From assembly GCA_039000515.1 (NCBI GenBank), contig JBCFYV010002255.1, forward strand, positions 19,128,390 to 19,192,389: DNA of 64,000 nt, given 5' to 3'. Below, one piece after another: positions 41,850-52,384 of the stretch. The DNA comes from Timema cristinae (lineage: Eukaryota; Arthropoda; Insecta; Phasmatodea; Timematidae). The position numbers and the translations under genes are program-made. Each line of letters begins with the position of its first letter. Within the stretch, counting starts at the first letter, position 1. Under the pieces are notes generated by a model, which was given only the letters and a program-made list of their open reading frames with translations, searched no databases and was not told the DNA's origin.

Positions 41850-42423
41850 CAGGGATGGGTAAACTACGGCCCGCCGATGTGATCGATCCTGTCCGCAGGA
41901 TAATTTGTGTGTGTTGCGTTCTGAAGCAGGCGTTTTTAAAAATAACAAAAAAATTTTTATATAAAATAATGCCAAAATCACCATTTCCAAACTGGAAACT
42001 CATGCCGAACACTACACGGCATTGTTTTCATCCGAAGAACTGTTTTCAACCTTCAAGCTAAGGAAATGGTATCTTAGAAACAGACTTAATGATCAGTATT
42101 TCTCTTCTCTCCTGAGAAATTACCCTCCTCACAGTTTAACCCTGAATTATAAAAAAAAATATGTGGAAGATCATTTACAGTTTCATTCATCTCACAACCC
42201 ATCATATAAATCTTCTGAACGAATTTAAAACATAATAAACCACTAAGCTATTTATGATCGTTATACATTCGAAATATATTTAAGCTTATTCATATTGATA
42301 TAATTTGTGTGTTTATCGACGTTTTAAAATTAAATTTGAAGAAAAATTAACGAAAGCAAATCTTTGGCCCGTCAAACTTTTTTTTTTAACTCTCTCTTTT
42401 GTAAGTAAGTTTGTATATCCCTG
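41850..42423 (+). mobile_element. Internally deleted hAT element with 8-bp TSD
   Basis: The left end CAGGGATGGGTAAACTACGG and inverted right end CAGGGATATACAAAC form short TIRs. The flanks CCTTAGAG and CTTTAGAG are a 7/8 matching octamer, typical of hAT. Internal text CGGCCCGCCGATGTGATC is a common hAT subterminal word. A transposase C-terminal remnant is inside. Confidence 0.75.
42022..42228 (+). pseudogene. hAT transposase C-terminal remnant
   Basis: The frame reads LFSTFKLRKWYLRNRLNDQY followed by FSSLLRNYPPH. It resembles the hAT C-terminal dimerisation region (FS.MK..K...RN.L.D..L...L). The preceding catalytic domain is deleted, so no activity is expected. Confidence 0.5.
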
Positions 42424-42585
42424 CTTTAGAGCATTCGGCCACTGAGCGGGCCAGTTTTGGATTGAAATGTTATAACGTATTATTCACGCGTGAAAGCAGG
42501 TTCAGATTCAAAGTGATCACAAAACATCAGCTACAAATAATTTATGTTATGGTTTAGTCTTCGTCTTATAAACACTAAAATCGAA

Positions 42586-42743
42586 GAGGAATGCCAGGCC
42601 TCCACCGTGGTTCGGATTCCACGTTAAACTGTAGGTCCTTCATTTCATCTCACAATCACCCTACCATTACACATTAGCGTAAGTGCGTATAACCCGAACG
42701 GGTAGTAAGACTCGGTGCTATAATAAAATAATAATATATAATA
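42586..42743 (+). mobile_element. SINE family B, 5'-truncated with TSD
   Basis: It starts at GAGGAATGCCAGGCCTCC, so the tRNA-like head is missing. The 12-bp duplication ACTAAAATCGAA lies at 42574-42585 and 42744-42755. Confidence 0.9.
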
Positions 42744-42926
42744 ACTAAAATCGAACTTTAATTCAATACATTCTTATAGTTATACATACCTATTTAGGTG
42801 CGGATGGAGGGAACGTGAGAAAAGGGAAGTGGTTTTTCACTTTTAGTAAAGAATTTAAAAATAAATAAAAAATAGATCAAATATTTCCATAGTAGAAACA
42901 TGTAGTTTAATTTTCTTCCATAGTTA

Positions 42927-43147
42927 CAGTAGCCCCATGGCTTCTTTGGTGCTGACTGACAGCTAACGGCTTTGAAAAGTTACCAGACCAAATTATGTGT
43001 CCCTACGCCGAACCATATGATCTGCAAAAACATGTGTTTAGCAGCTGTCACTTCTGACAATCAAAATGTAGGTATATACCTAAATGTTCGCTGTTAGATG
43101 TCAGCTGTGAGCTGTCAGTCAGCACCAAAGAAGCCATGGGGCTACTG
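42927..43147 (+). mobile_element. MITE with CAGTAGCCCCATGG ends, copy 1
   Basis: The inverted ends CAGTAGCCCCATGGCTTCTT pair perfectly and extend through TGGTGCTGACTGACAGCT. TA lies at 42925-42926 and 43148-43149. The interior ACCAGACCAAATTATGTGTC and CCTACGCCGAACCATATG is inverted relative to copy 2. 221 bp, non-coding. Confidence 0.88.
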
Positions 43148-43280
43148 TAAATAGGTCTATTGTCTATTTGAGTTGATACAGAAAGAAACTAAGTAAAAAT
43201 ATATAATTAAAACCATTTTATATTTTTAAACCTAAGGAATCAGTTAATAAAATGATTCCACTACAGTACTAGATAAACTA

Positions 43281-43508
43281 CAGTAGCCCCATGGCTTCTT
43301 TGGTGCCGATTGACAGCTCACAGCTTACTTCTGACAGTCAACATTTATGTATTTACCTAAATTTTGACTGTCAGAAGTGACAGCTGCTAAACGCATGCTT
43401 TTGAAAATCATATGGTTCGGCGTAGGGATACATAATTTGGTCTGGTAACTTTTCAAAGCGTTCAGTTGTGAGTTGTCACTTAGCACCAAAGAAGCCATGG
43501 GGCTACTG
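43281..43508 (-). mobile_element. MITE with CAGTAGCCCCATGG ends, copy 2
   Basis: Same ends with TA at 43279-43280 and 43509-43510. The interior is in the opposite order (CATATGGTTCGGCGTAGGG), so the two copies are inverted to each other across a 133-bp AT-rich spacer. 228 bp. Confidence 0.88.
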
Positions 43509-43751
43509 TACTAAGCCGTTAAATTAAAAAAACAAAACAAAAAAACATGAAGCAACTCTAATAATGAAGAATTTTTTTTTATTAGCAATAATTTAAACAA
43601 ATAGACTCAATTATATCCTGCAAGCATCAATTCACTTGCATTTTTATTTTATTTACCTTACAAAATACCATCATAAGCGAATGGCAACGCTGCCAATCCG
43701 CTACCTGAGCTTGCTTACAACTCCAACACAAGTTGAAACATATAAAAGTCC

Positions 43752-43857
43752 GACACCCTAGCTCAGTCAGTATCGTGTCTGTCTACCTAGCTACGAGTCC
43801 CGGGATAGAATCCTAACATGCCCGAAAAATGTATCATTGGTAAATGTGGATTAAGCC
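43752..43857 (+). mobile_element. SINE family F head
   Basis: CCCTAGCTCAGTCAGTATCG and GAGTCCCGGGATAGAATCC correspond to the A/B-box region of the 20633 copy, and AATGTATCATTGG continues the body. The 3' part is lost to the adjoining SINE C. Confidence 0.5.
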
Positions 43858-44098
43858 TTTTAATTCGTTCGATGGCCAAATGGTCTAACACGTTAATCTC
43901 ATGACTGGCTAAAACGTAAAGATCAAGGTTCGATCCCGCTCGGGTGCACTTTTTTTTTTTTACTTAAATTGTTTCCCCCTCTCCCTCGACGCAAATGTGG
44001 GTGCGCTCCACCTAAATTAAACCTTCCCAATCCTTAACCCAATGTAATTATTAGTACACAAGCGTATAACGTGAACGGTTAGTAAGACGCGGTGCATA
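43858..44098 (+). mobile_element. SINE family C
   Basis: Head CGTTCGATGGCCAAATGGTC, B box CAAGGTTCGATCCCG, body GACGCAAATGTGGG and tail GTTAGTAAGACGCGGTGCA. Confidence 0.78.
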
Positions 44099-45044
44099 AA
44101 CAAAAATTGAAAAGTTTATTACGATAGAGTTAATATAGTGCCAAGCTCAGGCATTTTAAACTTTTCTTCGACTTGGATAAGGCAGTATAAATTCTTGGAA
44201 ATCGACGAAAGGGGGGTGGGGGGTAATTTATAGCACCTAATGCCCTAATATAGTATACATACATTCATATATAACCCCACATCCATCCATATTACAAATA
44301 TGACAGCGGTAACAAATACTTTCAATTCTGAAAACTACATGTAAGTTAGTTAGCGAACATTTACGTCAGCTATAAGAGCCTAATTTTGTGGTTTATTTCT
44401 TCAATTTGAAATATTTAAATTTGAGCTGATGGGGGCAAGTGTCCCGTGGGCCTTGGGTTGGACATGCCGTGCTTTAACTCCTTAATCGTTTCTCGAGAAA
44501 ACGTTGTTAGTAGCGCTATTATCGTAATCGCAATCATTTCGAGATTATCGTGCTATAAAATTAGCTGGCTTAGCTACTTCATATCAGTCTCGCTCGTTAG
44601 TTATAATGTTTATACGGCCCACACCCACGCCTGTGGGAGCGTGGTTTAAAGGTCAAACCCACCAGGGCCGTAACTCAGGAGTTGATCAATCTCCCGCTAT
44701 ACGAATTACAAGCAGCTTAGGTCGAATGGAGGATTGGCTTTGACTTTCGAAAATCGATCATATTATTATGTACGAACCCTATAATCTCTATAGCCTATCT
44801 ACTGTAGAAGAGGTTGTGATAGCTTATAGAAGGTTCTTTATTGCGAACATTGGCTGAAAGTTTTCACGAAAATACGGATAGGCCTATGTTTTCTTTGAAT
44901 TTTCCTCTCACACCCAAGATGGGAATAGGCTTATAGGGGACGTAAATTACCGGCCAGTGTTTTTTGCATTTTTTTCATATAATACTTAATAATAATAATA
45001 CTTAGCACCACGTCTTATTAATTATTATATTATTATTATTATTA
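44099..45044. other. Unassigned sequence
   Basis: A 67-codon frame at 44446-44649 lies in slightly GC-richer unique sequence but shows no domain or splice support. An ATT-rich tract precedes the next SINE. No other feature is recognised. Confidence 0.45.
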
Positions 45045-45284
45045 TTATTATTATTATCACCGCGTCTTACTACCCGTTCGGTTTAGACGCACTTACGCTA
45101 ATGTGAAATGTCAGGGTGATTGTGAGATGAAATGGAGGACCTACAGTTTAACGTGGAATCCGAACCACGGTGGAGCCTGACATTCCACACATTCACAAGT
45201 TATGATTAATACACGTCTTGTCAGAGGTGAAGGAAGGGTTTGGGCAATCAGATAAATCTGTGCCGGGACCGAGGATTGAACGTT
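45045..45284 (-). mobile_element. SINE family B, 5'-truncated, joined to SINE A
   Basis: The tail, body and part of the head are present up to GGGACCGAGGATTGAAC, where sequence switches directly into a family A copy. It carries the TTATGATTAATACACG insertion that marks the same subfamily as the copy at 39713. Confidence 0.82.
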
Positions 45285-45530
45285 TCACTAACCGTTCGGG
45301 TTATAATACGCTTAGAAGTACTAATTACGCTAATGGGTTATGAATTGGAAAGGTTAAATTTAGAGGAAGTGAACCCACATTTGTGTGAAGGAAGGGTGGA
45401 AAACTCTTTAGGGACCCCGGCCCACACCCTTCAGTTCACCCGGCCGAGATTCGAACCTTGGATCTCCCGTCCTCGACAATCTAGCTCAACACAAACTAGC
45501 GCGCTAGCTAACTACGCCACCGAGGCGGGT
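45285..45530 (-). mobile_element. SINE family A lacking its last tail bases
   Basis: Plus-strand text starts at CTAACCGTTCGGGTTATAAT rather than at AGCACCGCGTC, then continues to ACCGAGGCGGGT. Loss of the terminal segment at the junction fits insertion with deletion, or template switching between SINE RNAs. Confidence 0.82.
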
Positions 45531-45594
45531 TTTTGCTAAACCATTAACCTTTTATCACTTCCCTTACATTCACTCACACATTAAACTGTTGAAG

Positions 45595-45885
45595 GGTGAC
45601 CTGGCGGTCTAGGGGTAAGGTGTCAGACTTCTGTGCTGGGGTCCGGGCTTCAATCCTCGGTCCCGGCACAGATTTATATGATTACCAAACCCTTCCTTCA
45701 GCTCTGACAAGACATCTTGTGAATGTGGGGAATGCAAAGCCTCCACCGTGGTTCGGATTCCACGTTAAACTGTAGGTCCTCCATTTCATCTCACAATCAC
45801 CCTACCATTACACATTAGCGTAAGTGCGTATAACCCGAAGGGTAGTAAGACGCGTGCTAATAATAATAATAATAATGATAACTTA
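45595..45885 (+). mobile_element. SINE family B, full length
   Basis: GGTGACCTGGCGGTCTAGGG head to GACGCGTGCTAATAATAATA tail. It is inverted relative to the copy at 45045, so the pair could form a long hairpin with a SINE A in the loop. Confidence 0.9.
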
Positions 45886-46302
45886 AACTGTTAAACGTAT
45901 TTAAAATGCTTCAAGCTTGAACAGGTATAAAGTTACTAAGACTGGATGGGAGAATATAAATAAAAATAATTCAAGGACTACCAAGTAAAAGCTGTCGCAA
46001 TATATCTGTTTGTATTCTCAAACACCTTATGAACGTGGGGGGAGGGGGGGGGGGAAGACTAATAATTCATAGCACGTAAGGTTAAGTTGGTTTCAGAGAA
46101 AAGGGAACGCAAATAATATTATTTTCTGGACGGTTTTTAATATTATAGTCTTTCCTCGCAACCCGTTAAAAAGTTAAAGTGACGTCATAACTGCGCTTCA
46201 TCGACATGTTTTATCGGGCGAGCGAAACCTTTCAACATAAGTTTAGGTCTCCACTATTTTTTTTTTCTTCTTCTGCCTGTAGTGGAAAGAAAGAATAATA
46301 AT

Positions 46303-46536
46303 AACACTGCGTCTTACTACCCGTTCGGGATATACGCTTAAGTACTAATTACTCTGATGGGTTAGGTATTGGGAAGGTCGAATTTATAGAAAGTGAACCC
46401 ACATGTGTGGAGGGAGAGTGGAAACCCATTTAGGAAATACCACCCCCAGTTCATCCAAACCCCCCCCCCCCCCGTCCTCGACAGTTGGTTGTACACGAAC
46501 CAGTGCGTTAGCCACCTTCGCCCACCGAGGCGGGTT
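46303..46536 (-). mobile_element. SINE family A with poly-C replacing the B-box region
   Basis: Tail and body are normal, and the head CGCCTCGGTGGGCGAAGG is present. The GATTCGAACCTCGATC segment is replaced by AAACCCCCCCCCCCCCC, so the pol III B box is destroyed. Confidence 0.8.
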
Positions 46537-46638
46537 GGAAATAAAGACCATTTAAAGTCTATCATCCACCATATGCTTTACATAGACCCACCTTCGGTTA
46601 AGGTACAGTCCATTTTTCATATAAAGAATCTTATTTGA

Positions 46639-46890
46639 CTCGCCTCGGTGGCTGCATTGCCTAACGCGTTATCCTCGCAGTAGAATAGGATGACGGGGAG
46701 ATCGAGGTTCGAATCTCACTTGGATGGACTGGGGGGGGGGGGGGTTCTCCTAAATAGTTTTCCACTCTCCCTCCACGCAAATGCTGGGTTCACTCTTTCT
46801 ATATTTGACCTTCCCAATTATCAACCTATTAGAGTAATTAGCAGGCCTACTTTAACATATAACCCGAATGGTTATTAAGACGCGGTACTA
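46639..46890 (+). mobile_element. SINE family A, variant head
   Basis: CTCGCCTCGGTGGCTGCATT and GCCTAACGCGTTATCC differ from the main subfamily and approach family C. The B box GAGGTTCGAATC, a poly-G run in the body (46732-46744) and the tail ACCCGAATGGTTATTAAG follow. It is inverted with respect to the copy about 100 bp upstream. Confidence 0.78.
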
Positions 46891-47149
46891 GTTAGGCTAT
46901 ATTATTTTATTATTATTACATTTATTATTATTATTTACTAGTACTACTGCATGAACGAAATTTTCTCTTTATCATTAGTGAAATGTGGATTTCCTTTTAC
47001 AATGATGAATAAACTGTCTTGAGAAGCTGGAATGGTTTTAACTGTCTTAGATTTAAGTTATCTAATAAATCGTGTGCTAGATAATCATTATGTTCATAAA
47101 GTGCACGTTAAACACATCAAATAAATTAATTAATTAATACTCACACGTT
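46891..47149. other. No feature recognised
   Basis: ATT-rich tail of the SINE followed by unassigned AT-rich sequence. Confidence 0.5.
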
Positions 47150-47392
47150 ACCACTTCGGGGTCGCATGGTCTAAGGTGCCACTCTCGTGTTAAGACTGTT
47201 CTACCGATGACGGTGAGATGGGGGTTGAATTACGGTCGGTTGTTTTGAGGGTATGTATTTCATAAATGTCTTTTCATTCTTTCTTCACGCAAATGTGGGT
47301 ACATTTCCTTTTAATTCAAACTTCCTCATACCTAACACATTAGCGTAATATGTACATACGCAAATAAACCGAAAGGGTTAGTAAAACGCAGT
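47150..47392 (+). mobile_element. SINE family C
   Basis: Head CCACTTCGGGGTCGCATGGT, GATGGGGGTTGAATTACGG in the B-box position (decayed) and tail CCGAAAGGGTTAGTAAAACG. Confidence 0.75.
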
Positions 47393-47399
47393 GCTACAA

Positions 47400-47590
47400 T
47401 AAACCCAGTTCTACTTTCATGTATTCATATGTTAAGTCATGTTATCTACATCTATAATTTTTGATAAATATAATCAATAGGCACTAACATTAACATAATA
47501 TTATAGTAATATGTTAATGCTGACTGCAAAAGGATATGTTTGTATTTTATAAACTTTTTTCTTTAAAAATTGGAAAGGCCTAGTTGTTTC
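47400..47590 (-). mobile_element. MITE of the TACAGTCCAAT family, partial
   Basis: TACTTTCATGTATTCATATG and GTTAAGTCATGTTATC are the reverse complement of the 60390 copy. ATGTTAATGCTGACTGC and ATATGTTTGTATTTTATA complete the opposite half. Outer termini are degraded. Confidence 0.58.
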
Positions 47591-47700
47591 TTCTGATTTA
47601 TAGTCCTGAAAACTAGAATACTAAAGTAAATAAAAAATTCAGTGTGGTGGGTTACCATTGAACTCCGATCCTCGTGATTATAATAATATTTAATAATATT

Positions 47701-47945
47701 TAGCACCGCGTCTTACTACCCGTTCGGGTTATACGCTTAAAGTACTAATTACGCTAATAGATTAGGAATTGGGAAGGTTTAATTAGAGGAAGTGAACCCG
47801 CATTTGTGTGGAGGGAGAGTGGAAAACCATTTAGGAAAAATCACCCCCAGTTCACCCGACCGAGATTCGAACCTCGATCTCCCCGTCCTCCGCAGTCGAG
47901 CTCAACACGACAAGCGCGTTAGCCAACTACGCCACCGAGGTGGGT
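47701..47945 (-). mobile_element. SINE family A, full length
   Basis: Complete from CACCTCGGTGGCGTAGTTGG (minus) to the shared tail with TAATATTATTA. Very similar to the 63683 copy. Confidence 0.9.
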
Positions 47946-48219
47946 TTCGTGATCATAGTTTGGTTGTAAACACTCTTTTTATTGGCTTTCATCCGATTTG
48001 GAAAAAAAGTTGAGACTTGCTTATTTCTAAATGCTACCCCCCTGCGCCAACGTAAGAATCGATCTAGCGTCTTCCAAATGAAATCCAGACACGCGAACCT
48101 TTCCGTACTGAAGCACTACGCCACTACCGCGCTAATAACCAAGAAATGACGTAGGCTACAAGGTATTCGAAAAACGGTTACGCATATAAAAAGTTCTAGA
48201 ATTTTCTGCAATTTTTCTT

Positions 48220-48455
48220 TAGCAACGAGTATTACTAACCTTTTGGTTTAAAAAAAACATATGCACTGTTTACTTTACTGTTCTAGGGATGAGAAAGGTT
48301 GAATTGATATGGAAGTTAATCCGCATTTTCATGGAAGGAGAGTGGAAAACCATTTAGGTAAAACTACACTCGACCGGGACTCGAAACTTCAATCTCCCTG
48401 TCATCGGTGGATAGTCTTTTGCGAGAGTGACACCTTAGACCGTGCGGCCACCGAA
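48220..48455 (-). mobile_element. SINE family C
   Basis: Tail remnant TTAGCAACGAGTATTACTAA, GTGGAAGG body, B-box region CGACCGGGACTCG and head CTTCGGTGGCCGCACGGTC on minus. Confidence 0.72.
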
Positions 48456-48689
48456 GAAAATCAATTCACTATTGTGCGGTACTAGTGTGTCACATTTGAG
48501 CAGATTATTGAGCGACGCCCTCTTCACACATTTATTGGTGATGACAGCTCAATTAATTCATATATGAACGAATTAACCAATTTTTAATGAAACAATGTTT
48601 CCCTTTATGATTTATAGCCTCGCACATCATAAAGAAAAACGTGTACATGAACAAATGTACAATCCAAATTTTCATAAGAAGATGGATAG

Positions 48690-49070
48690 AAAAGTTACTA
48701 GATCTACTTTCACATATTCATACGCCAAGCTATGTTATTTGCAGATGTCACAAATGATAGATTATATCAATAAGCCTACCTATAAAAAATTTAATAATAT
48801 AGTAAAACTGCCCAAGACAGGAAGATCTTTCCCTAAATGGATTTTCAGCGGTTCCTCCACGCAAATGCGGGTACATTTCATCTACATTTAATCTTCTTTA
48901 TCCCTGACACGGTGTAGGTCTAGTTAGTACATAGGCGTATAATCCCCCCTCCTTCCCAACGGATAGTAAGACGCGGTGCTATTTAATTTATATTAGTAAA
49001 ACGTTATCAATATTGACCACAAAAAATATGTTTGTATTTTTGTAACACTGATCTTCATATGGAAATTTCA
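48690..49070 (-). mobile_element. MITE of the TACAGTCCAAT family, split by SINE C
   Basis: GATCTACTTTCACATATTC and CTATGTTATTTGCAGATGTC on the left (48690-48790), and AATATTGACCACAAAAAATA and CTTCATATGGAAATTTC on the right (48987-49070), make one element around a SINE. Confidence 0.6.
48821..48986 (+). mobile_element. SINE family C, 5'-truncated
   Basis: It begins at GATCTTTCCCTAAATGG. CCACGCAAATGCGGGTACAT and the tail GATAGTAAGACGCGGTGC follow. CCCCCCTCCTTCCC interrupts the tail hairpin. Confidence 0.72.
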
Positions 49071-49079
49071 CTGTAACTA

Positions 49080-49621
49080 CAGTCAACTCTCGATTCTACG
49101 ACCTTTCACGGTTCCCTGGAAAAGGGTCGTTATTTCGAAGGGGTCGTTGATGGAATTTTAACAGATTTTGTTCCACCCCTGACCTTCATACGAAAAAATT
49201 GCAATTTTTAGACAACAAATAGCGTGGGTCATCAAAAATTGTTTACAAAATCAAACCAAAATAGTAACCAAATCAAGAATCGAAATAGCAATGGCAAAAG
49301 CAAGCCTGGCGCGTGATGTAGCGGCAGTTGCGCGTGGGCAAACATTGTCTTGCTTGTGGGAGGGGTGGACAGTCAAGTGCTATTGGCTGGCATTGTGAGG
49401 TGGTGTATATTTTTATACCTGACCCACCCCAGTTACTAGTAATACAGAGCTCACAAAGATAATTGCAACGTAACGACCTAAATAAATGCAACAAACACAT
49501 TTTACAGCCGATTTCCTTAAACTTTTCAACCTTTTTCCCCACATTTTTCACGGTTCCCCAAAAAAGGGTCGTTACTTCGAGAGGGACGCTATTCCCGGGG
49601 TCGTAGAATCGAGAGTTGACT
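49080..49621. mobile_element. Non-autonomous pogo/Tigger-like element
   Basis: The left end CAGTCAACTCTCGATTCTAC and inverted right end, starting a few bases short of CAGTCAACTC, match over about 24 bp (CAACTCTCGATTCTACGACC). Each is followed by repeated AAAAGGGTCGTTA(T/C)TTCGA words. TA flanks the left end, and the last two bases of the right end appear lost. The ends are of the pogo/Tigger type. The interior (about 540 bp) has no transposase, and the 92-codon minus frame shows no domain. Confidence 0.78.
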
Positions 49622-50105
49622 AGTTACTAGAGTCTACTTAAACTAAGTATTAGACCTATGTACTTAGTTTACTTAACTGCCACCCTACATGAAGTTGGTA
49701 GAGGCCACCATTGTGAAAAGACAGTAACAAGCTGGTTACATGTCTGATAATCCAATTAGTGTACGTCGTTTTCCCTTTTAGTGTCGTTCCGGCTTACAGC
49801 CAAACTAGGTGTAATTAATGTAGCATAGGACAGCGGGTAAAATAAAAAGGTGTCGTTTAAAAGGCTTGGTGGTGGGGGTTAGGGTTGGGATGGGTTTCAT
49901 CCCCTTAGTACGATACGCTAATACCTGGTCTAATATACCTACATATATATCCTCTGTCAAGTTTGTTAATGAATTATTCATATAATTGTGTGTTTCACCT
50001 TTGAACCTAAAAGCTTGTTGATACGTTTTTGACACGTCATCAAAGTACTTTTTGATGCTAATGCCTAAGCTATTTTAACATAGGTACACTGTTACAAAAA
50101 ACAAG
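49622..50105. other. No gene recognised
   Basis: A 76-codon minus frame at 49805-50035 has no domain or start/splice support. No repeat end was recognised. Confidence 0.45.
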
Positions 50106-50109
50106 TTTT

Positions 50110-50290
50110 AATTTTGACTTGTATCGATAAGAACGGGGGTTAAACGTGAAGTTCGGATATTCCAGTTCAAGGGGACGGGAAGTTCGGAAGGTTCGAATCC
50201 CGGCCGGATACAATGAGGGTAATTTTTTGCAAAATAGTTTCTCACTTTAATTCAACGAAAATGCCGATATATTTCCTCTAAATTATACCT
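50110..50290 (+). mobile_element. SINE family C, partial
   Basis: GAAGGTTCGAATCCCGGCCG and ACAATGAGGGTAA lead into a body that ends at CTTTCTCACC, where the next SINE follows directly. Confidence 0.62.
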
Positions 50291-50299
50291 TTCTCACCT

Positions 50300-50548
50300 A
50301 TTTCCTATTGGTGTAGTTGGTCTAAGGCGTCACTCTCGTGTTATACTGGCCTGCTGAAAGAGGGGAGATCGGGGTTCGAATCTTGGGTTTACCGAGTTTT
50401 TTTTAATATAAATTGCTTCACATTCCCCTTTTAAGCAAATGTGGATAAATAGCCTTTAAAATGCTTTCTTCCTCCTCCCTACCCCAATTAGACTAGTAAT
50501 TATCATATTTGCGTATATCCACAACAGATAGTTAGACGCGGTGATAAA
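50300..50548 (+). mobile_element. SINE family C
   Basis: Head TGTAGTTGGTCTAAGGCGTC, B box CGGGGTTCGAATCTTGG and tail CAGATAGTTAGACGCGGTG. It is in direct tandem with the preceding partial copy. Confidence 0.72.
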
Positions 50549-50724
50549 AAAAATAGTACATTTAATTCCAGATAGCCTGGATGGTAGTTAATGAGCCGAA
50601 ATGCAAGAAAAAAAATTAAGCCTATAATTTTAACTTAAAAATTTAAGTGCAATTAATATGATCCCTATAAGAATTCATAATCTGACATTTAAAGATGTTT
50701 CTCAAATCTAAGTACTTTTTTTTT

Positions 50725-50952
50725 TTACGGGTCCCCTGTATTATTACCATTCAGGACTATCGATACTGGCTACCAGCAGGATTGAGGGTAAAATTGATAA
50801 TATACGTACTTGGATATGCGCGGAAAGAGTAGGAAACGATTAAGTAAAATAAATTCAATAAACCAGCCAAAATTCGAACCCCAAACCTGTCACCGGCAAA
50901 CCTCACCATAAAACGAAATTGACGCCTTAATCCCCAAGTTATCATTGGTGTG
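50725..50952 (-). mobile_element. SINE family C, diverged
   Basis: Plus strand GGCTACCAGCAGGATTGAGG, CCAAAATTCGAACCCC and GACGCCTTAATCCCC appear in reverse family order. The tail is poorly kept. Confidence 0.55.
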
Positions 50953-51942
50953 GGTATTCACACACCAAGCCATGTGCTATTCAGCTGTCATTTTTGACAA
51001 CTCAAAAATAAACAACCCTGATGATCCTATAGCTATGTTGGCCTCTTAACATTTACTAAAAGGTTCTTTTAATGGTAATCCACCTACACTAGATATCATC
51101 ACTGAGGCGAACTCAAGATTAGTTGTTGGAAAACAGCGTTGTCATTCTCTCGTTTTCGTGTGGTCATTTTCCCCTCAAATAAGACAAGTTTCGCAACGCC
51201 GGCTAGGCGATGTTGCCAGTCACTTCTTACCCTAGCACACCACCTTCAGACATAACCGAGAGTGAGGATATTATTTTGGTCTTATTGAAGCCTGTTTTCG
51301 AAAGGTGTCACAAATTCTATATACAACATTTCATTTTTATGAGTTTATTACCATAATAATTCAAAATTATAATAATATCTAGTATAAAGAACCTGTAGAG
51401 TAAATTATGTTATTCCATTTAATAATTTAATCATAATATATTTTATATACATTTCAGACGTTCTCTTAACCGGTGTACAGTTCTCATATTTTTATTAAAA
51501 CCAGACTTTTGACGATATTCTTCCCACCACATTCTGATATCGAATTGAATTTGCTGAAGTGATAAAATAAAAGGTTTATCCTTCATACCTACCACATCCC
51601 CGACCCCAAATATCCCACCGCCAGGCTTACCTCAATAACCCCGCACCCCTTTAACCGATCCTCGCCAACTAGCCAAAAACTTACGACCTTTCACCCTACA
51701 CGTTAAGAGTTTTTTTTACGACCTATCACTAGTGGTTTCGCGGGCGGCGGAGGGGGCGTTCATATTTCACATGATGCTTTCTCCTATTTATTTCTCTCTT
51801 TAAAGTGGTACATGTTAGGGGTTCAAAGGGGGGTAGAGGTAGTGATACTTTGACGTTGTCTTAGAAGTCACCTATTACAGTAGTATAAAACTACTTTTTT
51901 TGTTCTCTCAACCCTAAATGTATTACTATTTAGCTTTATACC
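50953..51942. other. Unassigned sequence
   Basis: Includes a GCCATGTGCTATTCAGCTGT segment resembling the 15960 MITE interior. Otherwise no exon, TIR or tRNA-like block was recognised. A slightly GC-richer patch lies near 51110-51270. Confidence 0.4.
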
Positions 51943-52330
51943 ACCTGCTTTAGTGGCCGAATGGTATAACTCTAAGGCATTGGTTCCCAACCTTTTTTAA
52001 ACCGACGCCCCTTTTATTAGACAATCACATTCCCCAAACCCACAATTTTTTTTTGAGTTATTATAATAATAATATTTTAGCACCGCGTCTTACTACCCAT
52101 TCGGGTTATACGCTTTAAGTACTATTACACTAATGGATTAGGAATTGGGAAGGTTGAATTAGAGGAAGTGAACCCGCATTTGCGTGGAGGGAGAGTGGAA
52201 AACCATTTAGGAAAAACCACCCTCAGTTCATCCGACCGAGATTCGAACCTCGATCTCCCCGTCCTCCGCAGTCGAGCTCAACACGACAAGCGCGTTAGTC
52301 AACTACGCCATTTTGAGTTATTAATATAAA
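51943..52330. mobile_element. SINE C head and hAT-like end, interrupted by SINE A
   Basis: CTGCTTTAGTGGCCGAATGG (family C head) breaks at TAAGGC. There CATTGGTTCCCAACCTTTTT, a hAT-type end, begins. The hAT-like text is in turn interrupted by the family A copy at 52064-52310. Confidence 0.45.
52064..52310 (-). mobile_element. SINE family A, slightly 5'-truncated with TSD
   Basis: The copy lacks only the first bases of the head (it stops at AACTACGCCA on plus). The 13-bp duplication TTTTGAGTTATTA lies at 52051-52063 and 52311-52323. Confidence 0.92.
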
Positions 52331-52384
52331 AACATGTTTTTAAATGTTTTCTAGTCACGTCTTTATTTTACACAAAAATCATTC

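Larger units (their letters stand above)
41650..42465 (-). mobile_element. SINE family C split by a hAT element
   Basis: The body and B box (41650-41849) and the head (42424-42465, minus CGCTCAGTGGCCGAATGC) flank the hAT element. The join at TTAGAG reproduces the family C head TTAGACCATGCGGCC. Confidence 0.7.

Noticed and set aside
41605..42012. 135-codon minus frame as a continuation of the gene near 41 kb
   Set aside because: It spans a SINE C body and a hAT end, and is on the wrong strand.
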